Made by a program: the position numbers and the translations under genes
Shown here: positions 53,551-62,687 of the stretch, piece after piece
Position numbering within the stretch: the stretch's first letter is position 1
How the letters are laid out: each line of letters opens with the position of its first letter
The notes under the pieces: model-generated
Databases searched by the model: none
Told to the model about the DNA's origin: nothing
The model's input: only the letters and a program-made list of their open reading frames with translations
Assembly: GCF_900411395.1 (NCBI RefSeq)
Contig: NZ_OXCQ01000007.1
Location: forward strand, 44,437-108,436
DNA length: 64,000 nucleotides
Source of the DNA: Streptococcus sp. 596553
GTDB lineage: Bacteria > Bacillota > Bacilli > Lactobacillales > Streptococcaceae
Direction: 5' to 3'

Positions 53551-54543
53551 TTATTCTCCTGAAAATTCACGCGCAGTCTGAGCAACTACGTCTGTTTCTA
53601 GCATGGTACGAATCTGGCGGATTGTACTATAAACAGCCTTGGCATCGCTTGAGCCATGAGTCTTGACAACCGGTGCCTTGACACCAAACAAGACTGCTCC
53701 ACCAACATCTGAGTAGTTGAGCTGTTTTTTCAAACCTCTGAGGCTGTCCTTGAGAAGGAGGGCGCCTAGTTTCGCTCGAAGACCACCACCTGTAATAGCG
53801 GTCTTGAGCAAGCCCATGATTCCCATAGCTGTCCCTTCAATGGATTTGAGCACAGCGTTTCCCGTGAAACCATCTGCCACAACAACATCCGCAACGCCAT
53901 TCATCAAATCACGTGCTTCCACGTTTCCGATAAAGTTCAAACTTTCATCAGCCGCCAGTAATTCATAAGTTTCCTTACGAAGCGGGTCGCCCTTACTACT
54001 CTCTGTTCCGTTATTGAGCAAGCCAACGCGTGGTTGCGCAATTCCACGAACATTTTTAGCATAGAAAGAACCTAGAACCGCGTATTGATGGAGGTGCTGG
54101 GCTGTATTTTCCGCATTAGCACCGAGGTCTAGCATGTCAAACCCCTTCCCATCTACAGTCGGCAAAGTCGACATAAGCCCAGGACGGTCAATATTCTTGA
54201 TACGACCCACGATGAAAAATCCTGCTGCTAGTAAAGCACCTGTATTTCCAGCCGATAGGACAGCATCTGCTTCACCCTCTTTGACAGCCTTGGCCGCCAA
54301 TACCATACTGGCATTTTTCTTCTTCCGAATTGCTCTCGTAGGTTCATCGTCTGAATCAATCTTCTCATCCGTATGGATAATGTTGACGCGCTCTGTCGCT
54401 GTCAGATATTGCTTGATTTTGCTTTCATCTCCATAGAGTTGAACATCGATATCTGAAAAGTCTGCTAGGGCTTGATTGACACCCTCAACGATGGCCTGAG
54501 GTGCGTAATCGCCTCCCATGGCATCTACTGCAATTTTTTTCAT
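53551..54543 (-). CDS. plsX: Phosphate acyltransferase
   Basis: 330 residues. Motifs [15 protein letters not shown] at the start, [16 protein letters not shown] (about 95), [14 protein letters not shown] (about 180) and [15 protein letters not shown] (about 225). It makes acyl-phosphate from acyl-ACP for glycerolipid synthesis. Four-base overlap with recO. Confidence 0.95.
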   Translation of the reverse strand: MKKIAVDAMGGDYAPQAIVEGVNQALADFSDIDVQLYGDESKIKQYLTATERVNIIHTDEKIDSDDEPTRAIRKKKNASMVLAAKAVKEGEADAVLSAGNTGALLAAGFFIVGRIKNIDRPGLMSTLPTVDGKGFDMLDLGANAENTAQHLHQYAVLGSFYAKNVRGIAQPRVGLLNNGTESSKGDPLRKETYELLAADESLNFIGNVEARDLMNGVADVVVADGFTGNAVLKSIEGTAMGIMGLLKTAITGGGLRAKLGALLLKDSLRGLKKQLNYSDVGGAVLFGVKAPVVKTHGSSDAKAVYSTIRQIRTMLETDVVAQTAREFSGE

Positions 54544-55310
54544 TTCTTTTCCTCTTTTAGTAATTGTCCCCAGTCGGATAGGGAATCAATAAATTTCTTT
54601 GATTTTAGGTGAATCCCAACGTACTCTTCGTAGAGTTGATCCATAAACTGGCGTAGCTCTTGCTTGATTTCAGGCTTGAGCGAAATGGTCTCCAAGGTTT
54701 CAAAGTCAATGGCTTGAAATTGATTGAGCAGATAAGGGATATTGGGATTGAGATGGCAACGTCTCTCATCCTCATGATAATGCTCTGGGCAGAGGCAGGA
54801 TCCATATTTAAACGAAAAGTCAAAAGCCTGACCTACCCGATGGCAAAAGACACACTCATTAAAATTGAGGCTGATCCCAAATCGAGTCAAGATTTGAATT
54901 TCAAAAATATTGGTCAAAACTTGATAATCCAAACCCTCTTCCATCAACTCCAAAGTCTTTTGCAAAAAAGCAAACAAGGGAGCATCTTGCTGATTGTCCT
55001 GCAAACTAGCATCTGCAAGAGCTGCCACATAGGTCGCATAAGCCATGGCAAAGAGATCGCTATTAACCTTGGGAAAAGTCATCACCTCATGATAGTCCTC
55101 AATGTAGCTAAGCCCGTCATCATTGATTCGCAAGAGAAATCGTGCCAGCACCAAGGGCTGAATAACAGGCGCCAGCTTAGACTGACCAGCGTGTTTGACA
55201 AAAAACATGCGTTTGCCAACCTGCTCTGTAAAAATTTTGACGAGCTTGTCATCCTCACGAAAATTGCGATTGTAGAGCACCAAGCCTTGACTCGTGATAG
55301 ACTGAATCAT
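54540..55310 (-). CDS. recO: DNA repair protein RecO
   Basis: 256 residues. N-terminal OB fold ([22 protein letters not shown]), a helical C-terminal part, and a zinc-type site with Cys in NECVFCHR and [11 protein letters not shown]. It loads RecA with RecR in recombinational repair. Four-base overlaps on both sides. Confidence 0.93.
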   Translation of the reverse strand: MIQSITSQGLVLYNRNFREDDKLVKIFTEQVGKRMFFVKHAGQSKLAPVIQPLVLARFLLRINDDGLSYIEDYHEVMTFPKVNSDLFAMAYATYVAALADASLQDNQQDAPLFAFLQKTLELMEEGLDYQVLTNIFEIQILTRFGISLNFNECVFCHRVGQAFDFSFKYGSCLCPEHYHEDERRCHLNPNIPYLLNQFQAIDFETLETISLKPEIKQELRQFMDQLYEEYVGIHLKSKKFIDSLSDWGQLLKEEKK

Positions 55311-56476
55311 GCTTCTCTCATATACTCCTCAAGTCGTTTCATGGCTTCTTTGATAGTCTCCATGCTGGCTGCATAAGACAGGCGAACATAACCTTCTCCA
55401 TAACACCCAAAGGCAGCACCAGGAATAAAGGCAACAGCCTTCTTCTGAGCAAAATCCTTTAGAAAGGCAAAGGAGTCTTGGTTGTAACCAGCTGGAATCT
55501 TAGCAAAGATATAGAAGGCACCGTCTGGTTTGATAATCTCAAAACCAAGAGCAGTCATTTTCTCGATAATATAATCACGACGCTGGATATATTCCTTCTT
55601 CATAGGCTCCGCATCGTTTTTACCAGCCGTCAAGGCCTCCACCGCAGCGTGTTGCGCCATGGTATTTGCGGCAGTCACCAAGTACTGGTGACTCTTGATT
55701 AACTGGGCTGTGAAGGCCGCAGGAGCGAAAATTAGTCCCAAACGCCAACCGGTCATAGCATGCGATTTAGATAGACCATTGATAATGATAGCCTGGTCTC
55801 TCAACATCGTTCCTAGAGATACATGGGCTTCGCCTGTATAGGTCAATTCTGAGTAAACCTCATCACAGACAACGAAAATTTCGTACTTGCGTAAAACGTC
55901 TGCCAAGGCCTCCAACTGCTCCCGACTATAGGTAATTCCTGTCGGATTAGCTGGATAGTTGAGAATAACCGCCTTGAGCTTGTCTCCCTGCTCCAAAATG
56001 GCCTTTTCCAACATCTCAGGAGTCAAGACAAAACCATTTTCAGTTGTGTCAATCTCGACAATCTCTGCCCCAACTAGATTGACAATCGGTTCATAACCTG
56101 GATAGGCAGGAGCTGGCAAGAGCACCTTGTCTCCCTCTTCCAAAATAGCTGTCAAAGTCGCAGATAAAGCCTCTGTCGCCCCAATTGTAACCAGGATTTC
56201 ATTTTCAGGAGCATAGTCCAGTTGGTACTTTTCCTTAACAAAGTCACTGGCTGCCTGACGTAGAGTCAGCAGACCACTCATCCCTGTATAGTAGGATTGG
56301 TTCTGATCAATCGCTCGCTTGGCCGCCTCCTTGATATGATCTGGCGTTGTAAAATCAGGTTCCCCCAAGGTCAAACGCAAGACCCCAGGAATCTCAGAAA
56401 TAGCCTGATCAAACTGACGAATCAACGAAACTTGAATCTTATCTAACTGTTTATTAAAGCGCTTAGTTAAGTCCAT
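55307..56476 (-). CDS. Class I/II pyridoxal-phosphate aminotransferase
   Basis: 389 residues, aspartate/aromatic aminotransferase type. Motifs [26 protein letters not shown] (about 170), VCDEVYSEL (about 200) and the PLP lysine in [16 protein letters not shown] (about 235). Substrate not fixed by sequence; pneumococcal orthologues are annotated as aromatic or aspartate aminotransferases. Confidence 0.9.
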   Translation of the reverse strand: MDLTKRFNKQLDKIQVSLIRQFDQAISEIPGVLRLTLGEPDFTTPDHIKEAAKRAIDQNQSYYTGMSGLLTLRQAASDFVKEKYQLDYAPENEILVTIGATEALSATLTAILEEGDKVLLPAPAYPGYEPIVNLVGAEIVEIDTTENGFVLTPEMLEKAILEQGDKLKAVILNYPANPTGITYSREQLEALADVLRKYEIFVVCDEVYSELTYTGEAHVSLGTMLRDQAIIINGLSKSHAMTGWRLGLIFAPAAFTAQLIKSHQYLVTAANTMAQHAAVEALTAGKNDAEPMKKEYIQRRDYIIEKMTALGFEIIKPDGAFYIFAKIPAGYNQDSFAFLKDFAQKKAVAFIPGAAFGCYGEGYVRLSYAASMETIKEAMKRLEEYMREA

Positions 56477-56591
56477 AGATACCTCCTACTGTAAAAACGT
56501 ATCTCTATTATACTACAAAAGCCCCCCGACCGCAAAAATACATGATAGAATAGCTTTCCACTTTCTATTTTACTTTTCCTGTTGACAGGTC

Positions 56592-56620
56592 TATAATGAT
56601 AATAGATTCTATTTGGAGGT
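56592..56620 (+). promoter_or_regulatory. Promoter of the YeiH-family gene
   Basis: TATAAT at 56592-56597 and TTTGGAGG before the ATG at 56625. The TTGACA at 56582 is too close to serve as its -35. Confidence 0.5.
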
Positions 56621-56624
56621 TTTT

Positions 56625-57635
56625 ATGTCATTTCTATCAAAAAATGGAGCAGGCATCTTGGCCTGCCTTCTCATTTCCATCCTATCTTGGTACTTAGGTG
56701 GATTCTTCCCTGTCATTGGCGCGCCTGTTTTTGCGATTTTCATGGGAATGCTCCTACATCCCTTTCTATCGCCTTATAAACAACTGGATGCGGGATTGAC
56801 CTTTAGTTCCAAGAAATTGCTCCAGTATGCCGTTATCTTGCTTGGTTTTGGTCTCAATATCTCTCAAGTCTTCGCAGTCGGGCAATCTTCACTCCCTGTT
56901 ATCCTTTCCACCATCTCAATAGCCTTGATTGTTGCCTATCTCTTCCAGCGCTTCTTTGCACTGGATACAAAACTGGCTACCTTGGTTGGAGTAGGTTCTT
57001 CCATCTGTGGGGGTTCTGCCATTGCGGCGACAGCGCCTGTTATTGATGCTAAGGAAAAGGAAGTAGCCCAAGCCATTTCCGTTATCTTTTTCTTCAATGT
57101 CTTGGCTGCGCTCATCTTTCCAACCCTCGGCACCTGGCTTCATCTATCCAATGAAGGCTTCGCCCTCTTTGCAGGGACTGCGGTCAACGACACTTCCTCT
57201 GTAACGGCTGCCGCCAGCGCTTGGGACAGTCTTTACCAAAGCAATACCCTCGAGTCTGCAACCATTGTTAAACTCACACGTACTTTGGCCATTATCCCTA
57301 TCACGCTCTTTCTATCCTACTGGCAAAGTCGCCAACAAGAAAACAAGCAAAGCCTACAACTGAAAAAAGTCTTCCCACTTTTTATCCTTTACTTTATCCT
57401 TGCCTCTCTCCTCACTACACTACTCACCTCTCTAGGTGTATCCAGTAGTTTCTTTACCCCTCTCAAAGAACTCTCTAAATTCCTTATTGTCATGGCCATG
57501 AGTGCTATCGGGCTCAAAACCAATCTGGTCGCTATGGTCAAATCCAGCGGAAAATCCATTGTTCTCGGAGCCATTTGCTGGATAGCCATCATCCTCACTA
57601 GTCTTGGTATGCAGACCCTTATCGGCATTTTCTAA
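56625..57635 (+). CDS. YeiH/UPF0324-family membrane transporter
   Basis: 336 residues from [22 protein letters not shown] lies 6 bases upstream. About ten membrane segments. Family motifs: [40 protein letters not shown] (about 130-150) and [15 protein letters not shown] (about 190). YeiH-family proteins are putative sulfate or anion exporters. Only plus-strand gene between the aminotransferase and the rpn gene. Confidence 0.85.
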   Translation: MSFLSKNGAGILACLLISILSWYLGGFFPVIGAPVFAIFMGMLLHPFLSPYKQLDAGLTFSSKKLLQYAVILLGFGLNISQVFAVGQSSLPVILSTISIALIVAYLFQRFFALDTKLATLVGVGSSICGGSAIAATAPVIDAKEKEVAQAISVIFFFNVLAALIFPTLGTWLHLSNEGFALFAGTAVNDTSSVTAAASAWDSLYQSNTLESATIVKLTRTLAIIPITLFLSYWQSRQQENKQSLQLKKVFPLFILYFILASLLTTLLTSLGVSSSFFTPLKELSKFLIVMAMSAIGLKTNLVAMVKSSGKSIVLGAICWIAIILTSLGMQTLIGIF

Positions 57636-57777
57636 TACTCTTTGAAAATCTCTTCAAACCACGTCAACGTCGCCTTTCTGTATATATGTGACTGACTTCG
57701 TCAGTTCTATCTGCAACCTCAAAACTGTGTTTTGAGTAGCCTGCGGCTAGTTTCCTCTTTGATTTTCATTGAGTATA
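57634..57777. repeat. BOX element
   Basis: Begins AATACTCTTTGAAAATCTCT at the stop codon of the YeiH gene, contains one boxB (TGACTTCGTCAGTTCTATCT...AAAACTGTGTTTTGAG) and ends TTTGATTTTCATTGAGTATA. Confidence 0.92.
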
Positions 57778-57779
57778 AC

Positions 57780-57812
57780 ACAAAAGGTAGCCCACCAGCT
57801 ACCTTTTTCTTA
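57780..57812. terminator. Bidirectional terminator between the YeiH and CoA-binding protein genes
   Basis: AAAAGGTAGC, CCACCA, GCTACCTTTTT. Stem with A's and T's on both sides, placed between convergent genes. Confidence 0.85.
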
Positions 57813-58247
57813 TGCTTCCTCAATCAAGCGTGTATGTTCTCTCTTGATACAGCGATTCATCACGATGTCATCACATCCACCAGCACGCAAGATTTCTTCC
57901 GCCTCTAGACTTTCAAGTCCCAGCTGTGCCCAAAAAATCTTGGCATCAGCTTTGAGAAAATCACGCGCCACATCAGGCAAAAACTCGCTGCGACGGTAAA
58001 CATTGACAATATCTACAGGAAAAGGAATCTCTGCTAGGCTAGCATAGGCCTTTTCACCCAAGATTTCGCCGCCTGCCGCCTTGGGATTGACTGGGATGAT
58101 TTTATAACCCCGAGCCTGCATTTCCTTGGTCACTCGATTGCTAGTTGTTTCTTCACGGTCAGACAAGCCCACCACAGCAAGGGTTTTACTCGTTGCGAGA
58201 TACTGACGAATCACGCCATCACTTGGATTGATAAATTCTTGACTCAT
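57810..58247 (-). CDS. CoA-binding domain protein
   Basis: 145 residues, single Rossmann CoA-binding domain. Motifs KTLAVVGLSDREETTSNRVT, GYKIIPVNPKAAGGEILGEK and AEEILRAGGCDDIVMNRCIKRE near the end. Family of YccU-like proteins of unknown role. Follows polA on the minus strand. Confidence 0.88.
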   Translation of the reverse strand: MSQEFINPSDGVIRQYLATSKTLAVVGLSDREETTSNRVTKEMQARGYKIIPVNPKAAGGEILGEKAYASLAEIPFPVDIVNVYRRSEFLPDVARDFLKADAKIFWAQLGLESLEAEEILRAGGCDDIVMNRCIKREHTRLIEEA

Positions 58248-58331
58248 AGAAATCCTCCTTTTTCATCAGTATAGCACAATTTGAAAAGGCTTGCAGAATT
58301 CTACTACAAAAAAGGAGGACTAGCCCCCTTT

Positions 58332-60965
58332 TTATTTAGCCTCGTACCAGGTTGCCCCTTCATTTTCATCTGCGATGAGGGGAACACTGAGTTGAATGGC
58401 TTCTTCCATAGTTTGTTTGACCAATTTTTTCATCTCTGCCAATTCAGATTTAGGAACTTCAAGGACGATTTCATCGTGCACTTGCAGAAGCATCTTAGTC
58501 TGATAACCACCTTCAACTAGAGCTTTGTCTAGCTGAATCATGGCAATCTTGAGAATATCTGCCGCCGATCCCTGGATAGGAGAGTTGATAGCCGTCCTCT
58601 CTGCGAAACCACGAATATTAAAGTTGCGCGAATTAATATCTGGCAACTCACGACGACGCTTGAAGAGGGTCTCTACATAGCCCTTATCACGCGCCTCCCG
58701 CACCACTTCATCCATATAGTTTTTAATACCTGGAAAGCGTTCAAAGTAGGTATCAATGTAGGCTTTGGCCTCCTTACGGCTGATACCCAGATTATTAGAC
58801 AAACCAAAGTCTGAAATCCCGTAAACCACTCCAAAGTTAACCGCCTTGGCATTGCGACGGTCGTTTGGAGTCACATCCTCAGGACGCTCAATGCCAAAGA
58901 CCCGCATGGCTGTCGAAGTATGGATATCTGCCCCCTCTTGGAAAGCCTTAATCAAGTGCTCATCCTTAGAAATATGCGCCAAAACGCGCAATTCAATCTG
59001 TGAATAGTCCGAGCTGAGCAGCACACTATCCCCCCACTCAGGCACAAAAGCCTTCCGAATCAAGCGCCCTTGTTCCAAACGCACAGGAATGTTTTGCAAG
59101 TTTGGATCCACACTAGACAAACGCCCGGTCTGGGTCAAATCCTGCACATAACGAGTATGAATCTTGCCATCAGCCAAAATCCAGTCCTGCAAGCCAATCA
59201 CATAAGTCGATTGAATCTTGGCAATCTGACGGTAGTCTAAGATTTTCTTAACAATTGGCGCAATAGGAGCGAGACGCTCCAACACATCCACTGCTGTCGA
59301 ATAACCTGTTTTGGTTTTCTTAGTGTATTCTAGAGGAAGAGCCAATTTTTCAAAGAGAAGCACGCCCAACTGCTTAGGCGAGTTGATATTAAACTCCTCA
59401 CCAGCCAGTTCGTAAATCTCCTGAGTCAGTTTTTCAATAACAAGCTCATTTTCAGCCTGCATCTCAAGTAAGGTCTCTTTCTTGACCGTAATCCCAGCAA
59501 TTTCCATCTTGGCAAGGACAAAGGCAAGAGGTTGCTCTATATCATAAAGAAGCTCTAATTGCCCATTTTCACTGAGTTTTTCAAGCAAAATTGGCTCTGT
59601 TTCGACCAAAACGGCAAGCTTACGAGCCAAATGCTCCAAGAATTTCTCGCGTTCAGGAATGGCCTTTTTAACACCTTTACCGTAGAAAGTCTCATCATCA
59701 ACCAAATAAGTCTGACCATAAAGACTAGCGATGGTCGCAATTTCATTGTCCTCCACAGTCGAAAGGAGGTATTTAGCCAAACGGCTATCAAAAGCAGGCG
59801 CTTGCAAATCCACACCAAAACGATGCAAGAGAACTTTAGCCTTCTTAAAGTCATAAACTCTCAGAGGTGTTTTTTCTAGAAAATCCTTGAAAATCGGCTC
59901 TTGCAACAGCTCAAGTTTATCTGTAGCATAGAGCTTTTCCCCACAAGACCAGACAAATCCAACCAAATCATCCGTATGGTAATTCTCACCAAAGAGTTCA
60001 AAGTGGAAGATAGACTCTTCACTCAGCATATCTTGACTGACTTGGTCAACAATAGTAAAATTCAAACTCTCAGCCACATCAGCTGACGATACATTTAAAG
60101 CCTGCTTGAGCTGTTTGAAGCCCATCTCATCGTAGAACTTCCCAAGATTTTCCACATCTGGACCACTATAGACCAAGTCCTCCAAACCAATCTCAATCGG
60201 TGCCTTGGTATCAATGGTCGCTAGTGTTTTAGACAAAAAAGCCTGTTCCTTATCATTGATGAGATTGTCCTTCATCTTAGAAGCCTTCATCCCATCAATA
60301 TTTTCATAAATTCCCTCAAGCGAACCATGTTCCAGCAAGAGCTTGATACCCGTCTTTTCACCGATTTTGGTCACCCCAGGGATATTATCCGACTTATCTC
60401 CCATGAGCGCCTTGAGATCGATAAACTGAGTCGGTGTAATGCCCATTTTTTCCATGAGGTAATCTGGCGTAAAGGCCTCAAACTCAGCCACACCTTTCTT
60501 GGAAATCTCAACCACCGTATGCTCATCCGTTAGCTGAATCAAGTCCTTGTCCCCACTGACAATGGTAATATCAAAACCATCCTGCTCAGCTAGTTTATCT
60601 AGTGTCCCAATAATGTCATCCGCCTCATACTGAGCCAACTCATAGTGACGAATCCCCATATGATCTAGCAACTCACGAATAAAGGGAAATTGCTCACGAA
60701 ACTCATCCGGAGTCTTAGCCCGACCACCCTTATAGTCCGCATACATCTCTGTACGGAAGGTTGTCTTTCCCGCATCAAAAGCCACCAAAATATGACTAGG
60801 CTCAACCCGCTCCAACAAATGGCTCAACATCAACTGAAAGCCATAAATCGCATTGGTATGCAAACCAGCCGCATTCTTAAAACGGTCCAACTGCTGATAC
60901 AGCGCAAAAAACGCCCGAAAAGCAACAGAAGACCCATCAATCAATAATAATTTTTTCTTATCCAT
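58332..60965 (-). CDS. polA: DNA polymerase I
   Basis: 877 residues from MDKKKLLLIDGSSVAFRAFF (the ATG at 61019 lies upstream of the usual start). 5'-nuclease domain 1-300 (DGDK-like IVSGDKDLIQLTD; GVTKIGEKTG). A vestigial exonuclease region, 310-470, without the usual acidic triad; pneumococcal Pol I is known to lack proofreading. Polymerase domain 470-877: DYSQIELRVLAH (motif A), RRNAKAVNFGVVYG (motif B) and LLQVHDEIVLEVP (motif C). Confidence 0.95.
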   Translation of the reverse strand: MDKKKLLLIDGSSVAFRAFFALYQQLDRFKNAAGLHTNAIYGFQLMLSHLLERVEPSHILVAFDAGKTTFRTEMYADYKGGRAKTPDEFREQFPFIRELLDHMGIRHYELAQYEADDIIGTLDKLAEQDGFDITIVSGDKDLIQLTDEHTVVEISKKGVAEFEAFTPDYLMEKMGITPTQFIDLKALMGDKSDNIPGVTKIGEKTGIKLLLEHGSLEGIYENIDGMKASKMKDNLINDKEQAFLSKTLATIDTKAPIEIGLEDLVYSGPDVENLGKFYDEMGFKQLKQALNVSSADVAESLNFTIVDQVSQDMLSEESIFHFELFGENYHTDDLVGFVWSCGEKLYATDKLELLQEPIFKDFLEKTPLRVYDFKKAKVLLHRFGVDLQAPAFDSRLAKYLLSTVEDNEIATIASLYGQTYLVDDETFYGKGVKKAIPEREKFLEHLARKLAVLVETEPILLEKLSENGQLELLYDIEQPLAFVLAKMEIAGITVKKETLLEMQAENELVIEKLTQEIYELAGEEFNINSPKQLGVLLFEKLALPLEYTKKTKTGYSTAVDVLERLAPIAPIVKKILDYRQIAKIQSTYVIGLQDWILADGKIHTRYVQDLTQTGRLSSVDPNLQNIPVRLEQGRLIRKAFVPEWGDSVLLSSDYSQIELRVLAHISKDEHLIKAFQEGADIHTSTAMRVFGIERPEDVTPNDRRNAKAVNFGVVYGISDFGLSNNLGISRKEAKAYIDTYFERFPGIKNYMDEVVREARDKGYVETLFKRRRELPDINSRNFNIRGFAERTAINSPIQGSAADILKIAMIQLDKALVEGGYQTKMLLQVHDEIVLEVPKSELAEMKKLVKQTMEEAIQLSVPLIADENEGATWYEAK

Positions 60966-61092
60966 ACACCCATTATAAAGGAAAGCACCAAAAAATACCA
61001 TTAGTAAGAGCCAGAGCAAGTATTTTTCAAACTTTTTCCCGAATATATAGATAGAAGCATCAAATCTAGTAAATCTAGATTTAAAAATGTGC

Positions 61093-61110
61093 TATAATGA
61101 AAGGAGAGAA
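61093..61110 (+). promoter_or_regulatory. -10 and ribosome site of the rpn gene
   Basis: TATAAT (61093-61098) and AAGGAGAG (61101-61108) stand just before ATG 61114. The ATG at 61087 lies upstream of the -10, so it is not used. The mRNA leader is very short, since the RBS overlaps the transcription-start region. Confidence 0.6.
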
Positions 61111-61113
61111 AGT

Positions 61114-62052
61114 ATGACATTACGTCATCCGGGCATCAGCCCAACCAATGATTTGGTAGCTAAAAAAATCTTTAGCAATCCAGAAATCACTTGTCAATTT
61201 ATTCGCGATATGCTGGATTTACCAGCCAAAAATGTAACGATTTTGGAGGGAAGCAACATTCATGTCTTGCCTTCCCTACCGTACTCAGCCCAGGATTTCT
61301 ATACCAGTATAGATGTTTTAGCTGAACTAGATAATGGCACTCAAGTTATCATCGAAATTCAGGTGCATCATCAGAATTTTTTCATCAATCGCCTGTGGGC
61401 TTATCTGTGCAGTCAGGTCAATCAAAATCTAGAAAAAATTCGCCAACGTGAAGGTGACACCCACCAGAGTTACAAGCATATCGCTCCTGTTTACGCTATC
61501 GCAATTGTGGATAGCAACTACTTCTCAGATGATTTGGCTTTTCATAGCTTTAGCATGCGAGAGGACACTACAGGTGAGGTTTTAACCATTACCAATAACG
61601 GACAAGAAAACCATCTGGTTAAGATGGCTTTCTTGGAACTAAAAAAATATAGAGAAACCAGCAAAGACGAGGTTCGCAAGCCGTGGTTGGAGTTTTTCGG
61701 GAATAAACCCTTTACCCAAGAACCTGAGCGAGCTATCAGCCAAGCAGACCAACTGCTGGACTACAAGAGCTGGTCCGAGGAGGACAGGAAAATGTTTAGT
61801 CAACTACGTATGCGTGAAGAACAGGCATTATTAGCACACGACTATGCCTTGGAACAAGCGGAGGAAAAAGGCTTAGAGCGTGGGCTAGCAGAAGGTATTG
61901 AACAGGGACTAGAGCGAGGAAAAATTGAAGGACAAATTTTTACCTTTCTTGATTTAGTTCACCAACATGTTTTAAGCTCTGAATTTGCCAGCCATCAGCT
62001 GGGTATGACTGTCTCTGAGTTTGAAGAATTATTGAAAGATCATCATAAATAA
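61114..62052 (+). CDS. Rpn-family recombination-promoting nuclease/putative transposase
   Basis: 312 residues from MTLRHPGISPTND. PD-(D/E)XK nuclease core at the N side: FYTSIDVLAELDNGTQ, VIIEIQVHHQNFFINR (Asp, Glu, Gln triad, about 70-100). The C-terminal part has repeated EERGLERGLAEGIEQGLERG-like helices and ends with a small helical module (SEFASHQLGMTVSEFEELL). Rpn proteins cut DNA and promote recA-independent recombination; some act in phage defence. Confidence 0.85.
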   Translation: MTLRHPGISPTNDLVAKKIFSNPEITCQFIRDMLDLPAKNVTILEGSNIHVLPSLPYSAQDFYTSIDVLAELDNGTQVIIEIQVHHQNFFINRLWAYLCSQVNQNLEKIRQREGDTHQSYKHIAPVYAIAIVDSNYFSDDLAFHSFSMREDTTGEVLTITNNGQENHLVKMAFLELKKYRETSKDEVRKPWLEFFGNKPFTQEPERAISQADQLLDYKSWSEEDRKMFSQLRMREEQALLAHDYALEQAEEKGLERGLAEGIEQGLERGKIEGQIFTFLDLVHQHVLSSEFASHQLGMTVSEFEELLKDHHK

Positions 62053-62430
62053 GAATTAAAAAAATACAGAGAAACCAGCAAGGACGAGGTTCGCAAGCCA
62101 TGGTTGGAGTTTTTCGGCAACAAACCCTTTACTCAACAACCCGAGCGAGCCATTAGCCAGGCAGACCAACTGCTGGACTACAAGAGCTGGTCCGAGGAGG
62201 ACAGGAAAATGTTTAGTCAACTACGTATGCGTGAAGAACAGGCATTGTTAGCGCAGGACTATGCCTTGGAGCAAGCTGAGGAAAAGGGATTAGAGCGTGG
62301 GAAAGTTGAAGGAAGGGAAGAAGGGAAACTTTTTGCCTTCTTAGACATGGTTCGCCAAGGTCTCCTGACTTCCGAGGTTGCCAGCCAGCAGTTGGGCATG
62401 ACCGTCGCTGAGTTTGAAGCATTGTTATAA
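62053..62430 (+). pseudogene. Duplicated 3' cassette of the rpn gene, lacking the nuclease core
   Basis: Starts right after the rpn stop at GAATTAAAAAAATACAGAGA and repeats the segment that begins at about 61637 in rpn. In-frame text KYRETSKDEVRKPWLEFFGN to EQAEEKGLERG is almost identical, then the tail differs (KVEGREEGKLFAFLDMVRQG, SQQLGMTVAEFEALL). No start signal of its own is seen near 62053; ATG 62104 lacks a ribosome site. Confidence 0.7.
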
Positions 62431-62446
62431 GATTATACAATCACTA

Positions 62447-62495
62447 ATAACATAAAAGCGAACAGGACTAAAATATCGTCTTGTTCACTTTTTAT
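62447..62495 (+). terminator. Terminator after the rpn cassette
   Basis: GCGAACAGGAC, loop, GTCTTGTTCAC, then TTTTTATTTT on the plus strand. Confidence 0.75.
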
Positions 62496-62500
62496 TTTCT

Positions 62501-62608
62501 ATAGTAGATTGAAATAAGATATGAACAAATTGATTAGGAAAGTCAAATTAATTTCTAGAAATATTTTAGAATCCGTAGCGTACTATTCTAAATTCAATCC
62601 ACTATACT
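62501..62608. repeat. RUP element
   Basis: Starts ATAGTAGATTGAAATAAGAT, contains GATTAGGAAAGTCAAATTAA and ends ACTATTCTAAATTCAATCCA plus CTATA. Full-length (about 107 bp) and similar to 24022-24121. Confidence 0.9.
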
Positions 62609-62637
62609 ATCCAACAAAGTCCTCACTCGATTATATA

Positions 62638-62672
62638 CCACAAAAAAACAGGAGATTTCTCTCCTGTCATGA
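62638..62672 (-). terminator. Terminator of the right-hand PspA-like gene
   Basis: GACAGGAGA, GAAA, TCTCCTGT, then TTTTTTTG on the minus strand. Confidence 0.85.
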
Positions 62673-62687
62673 TTCAACTATCTAAAA

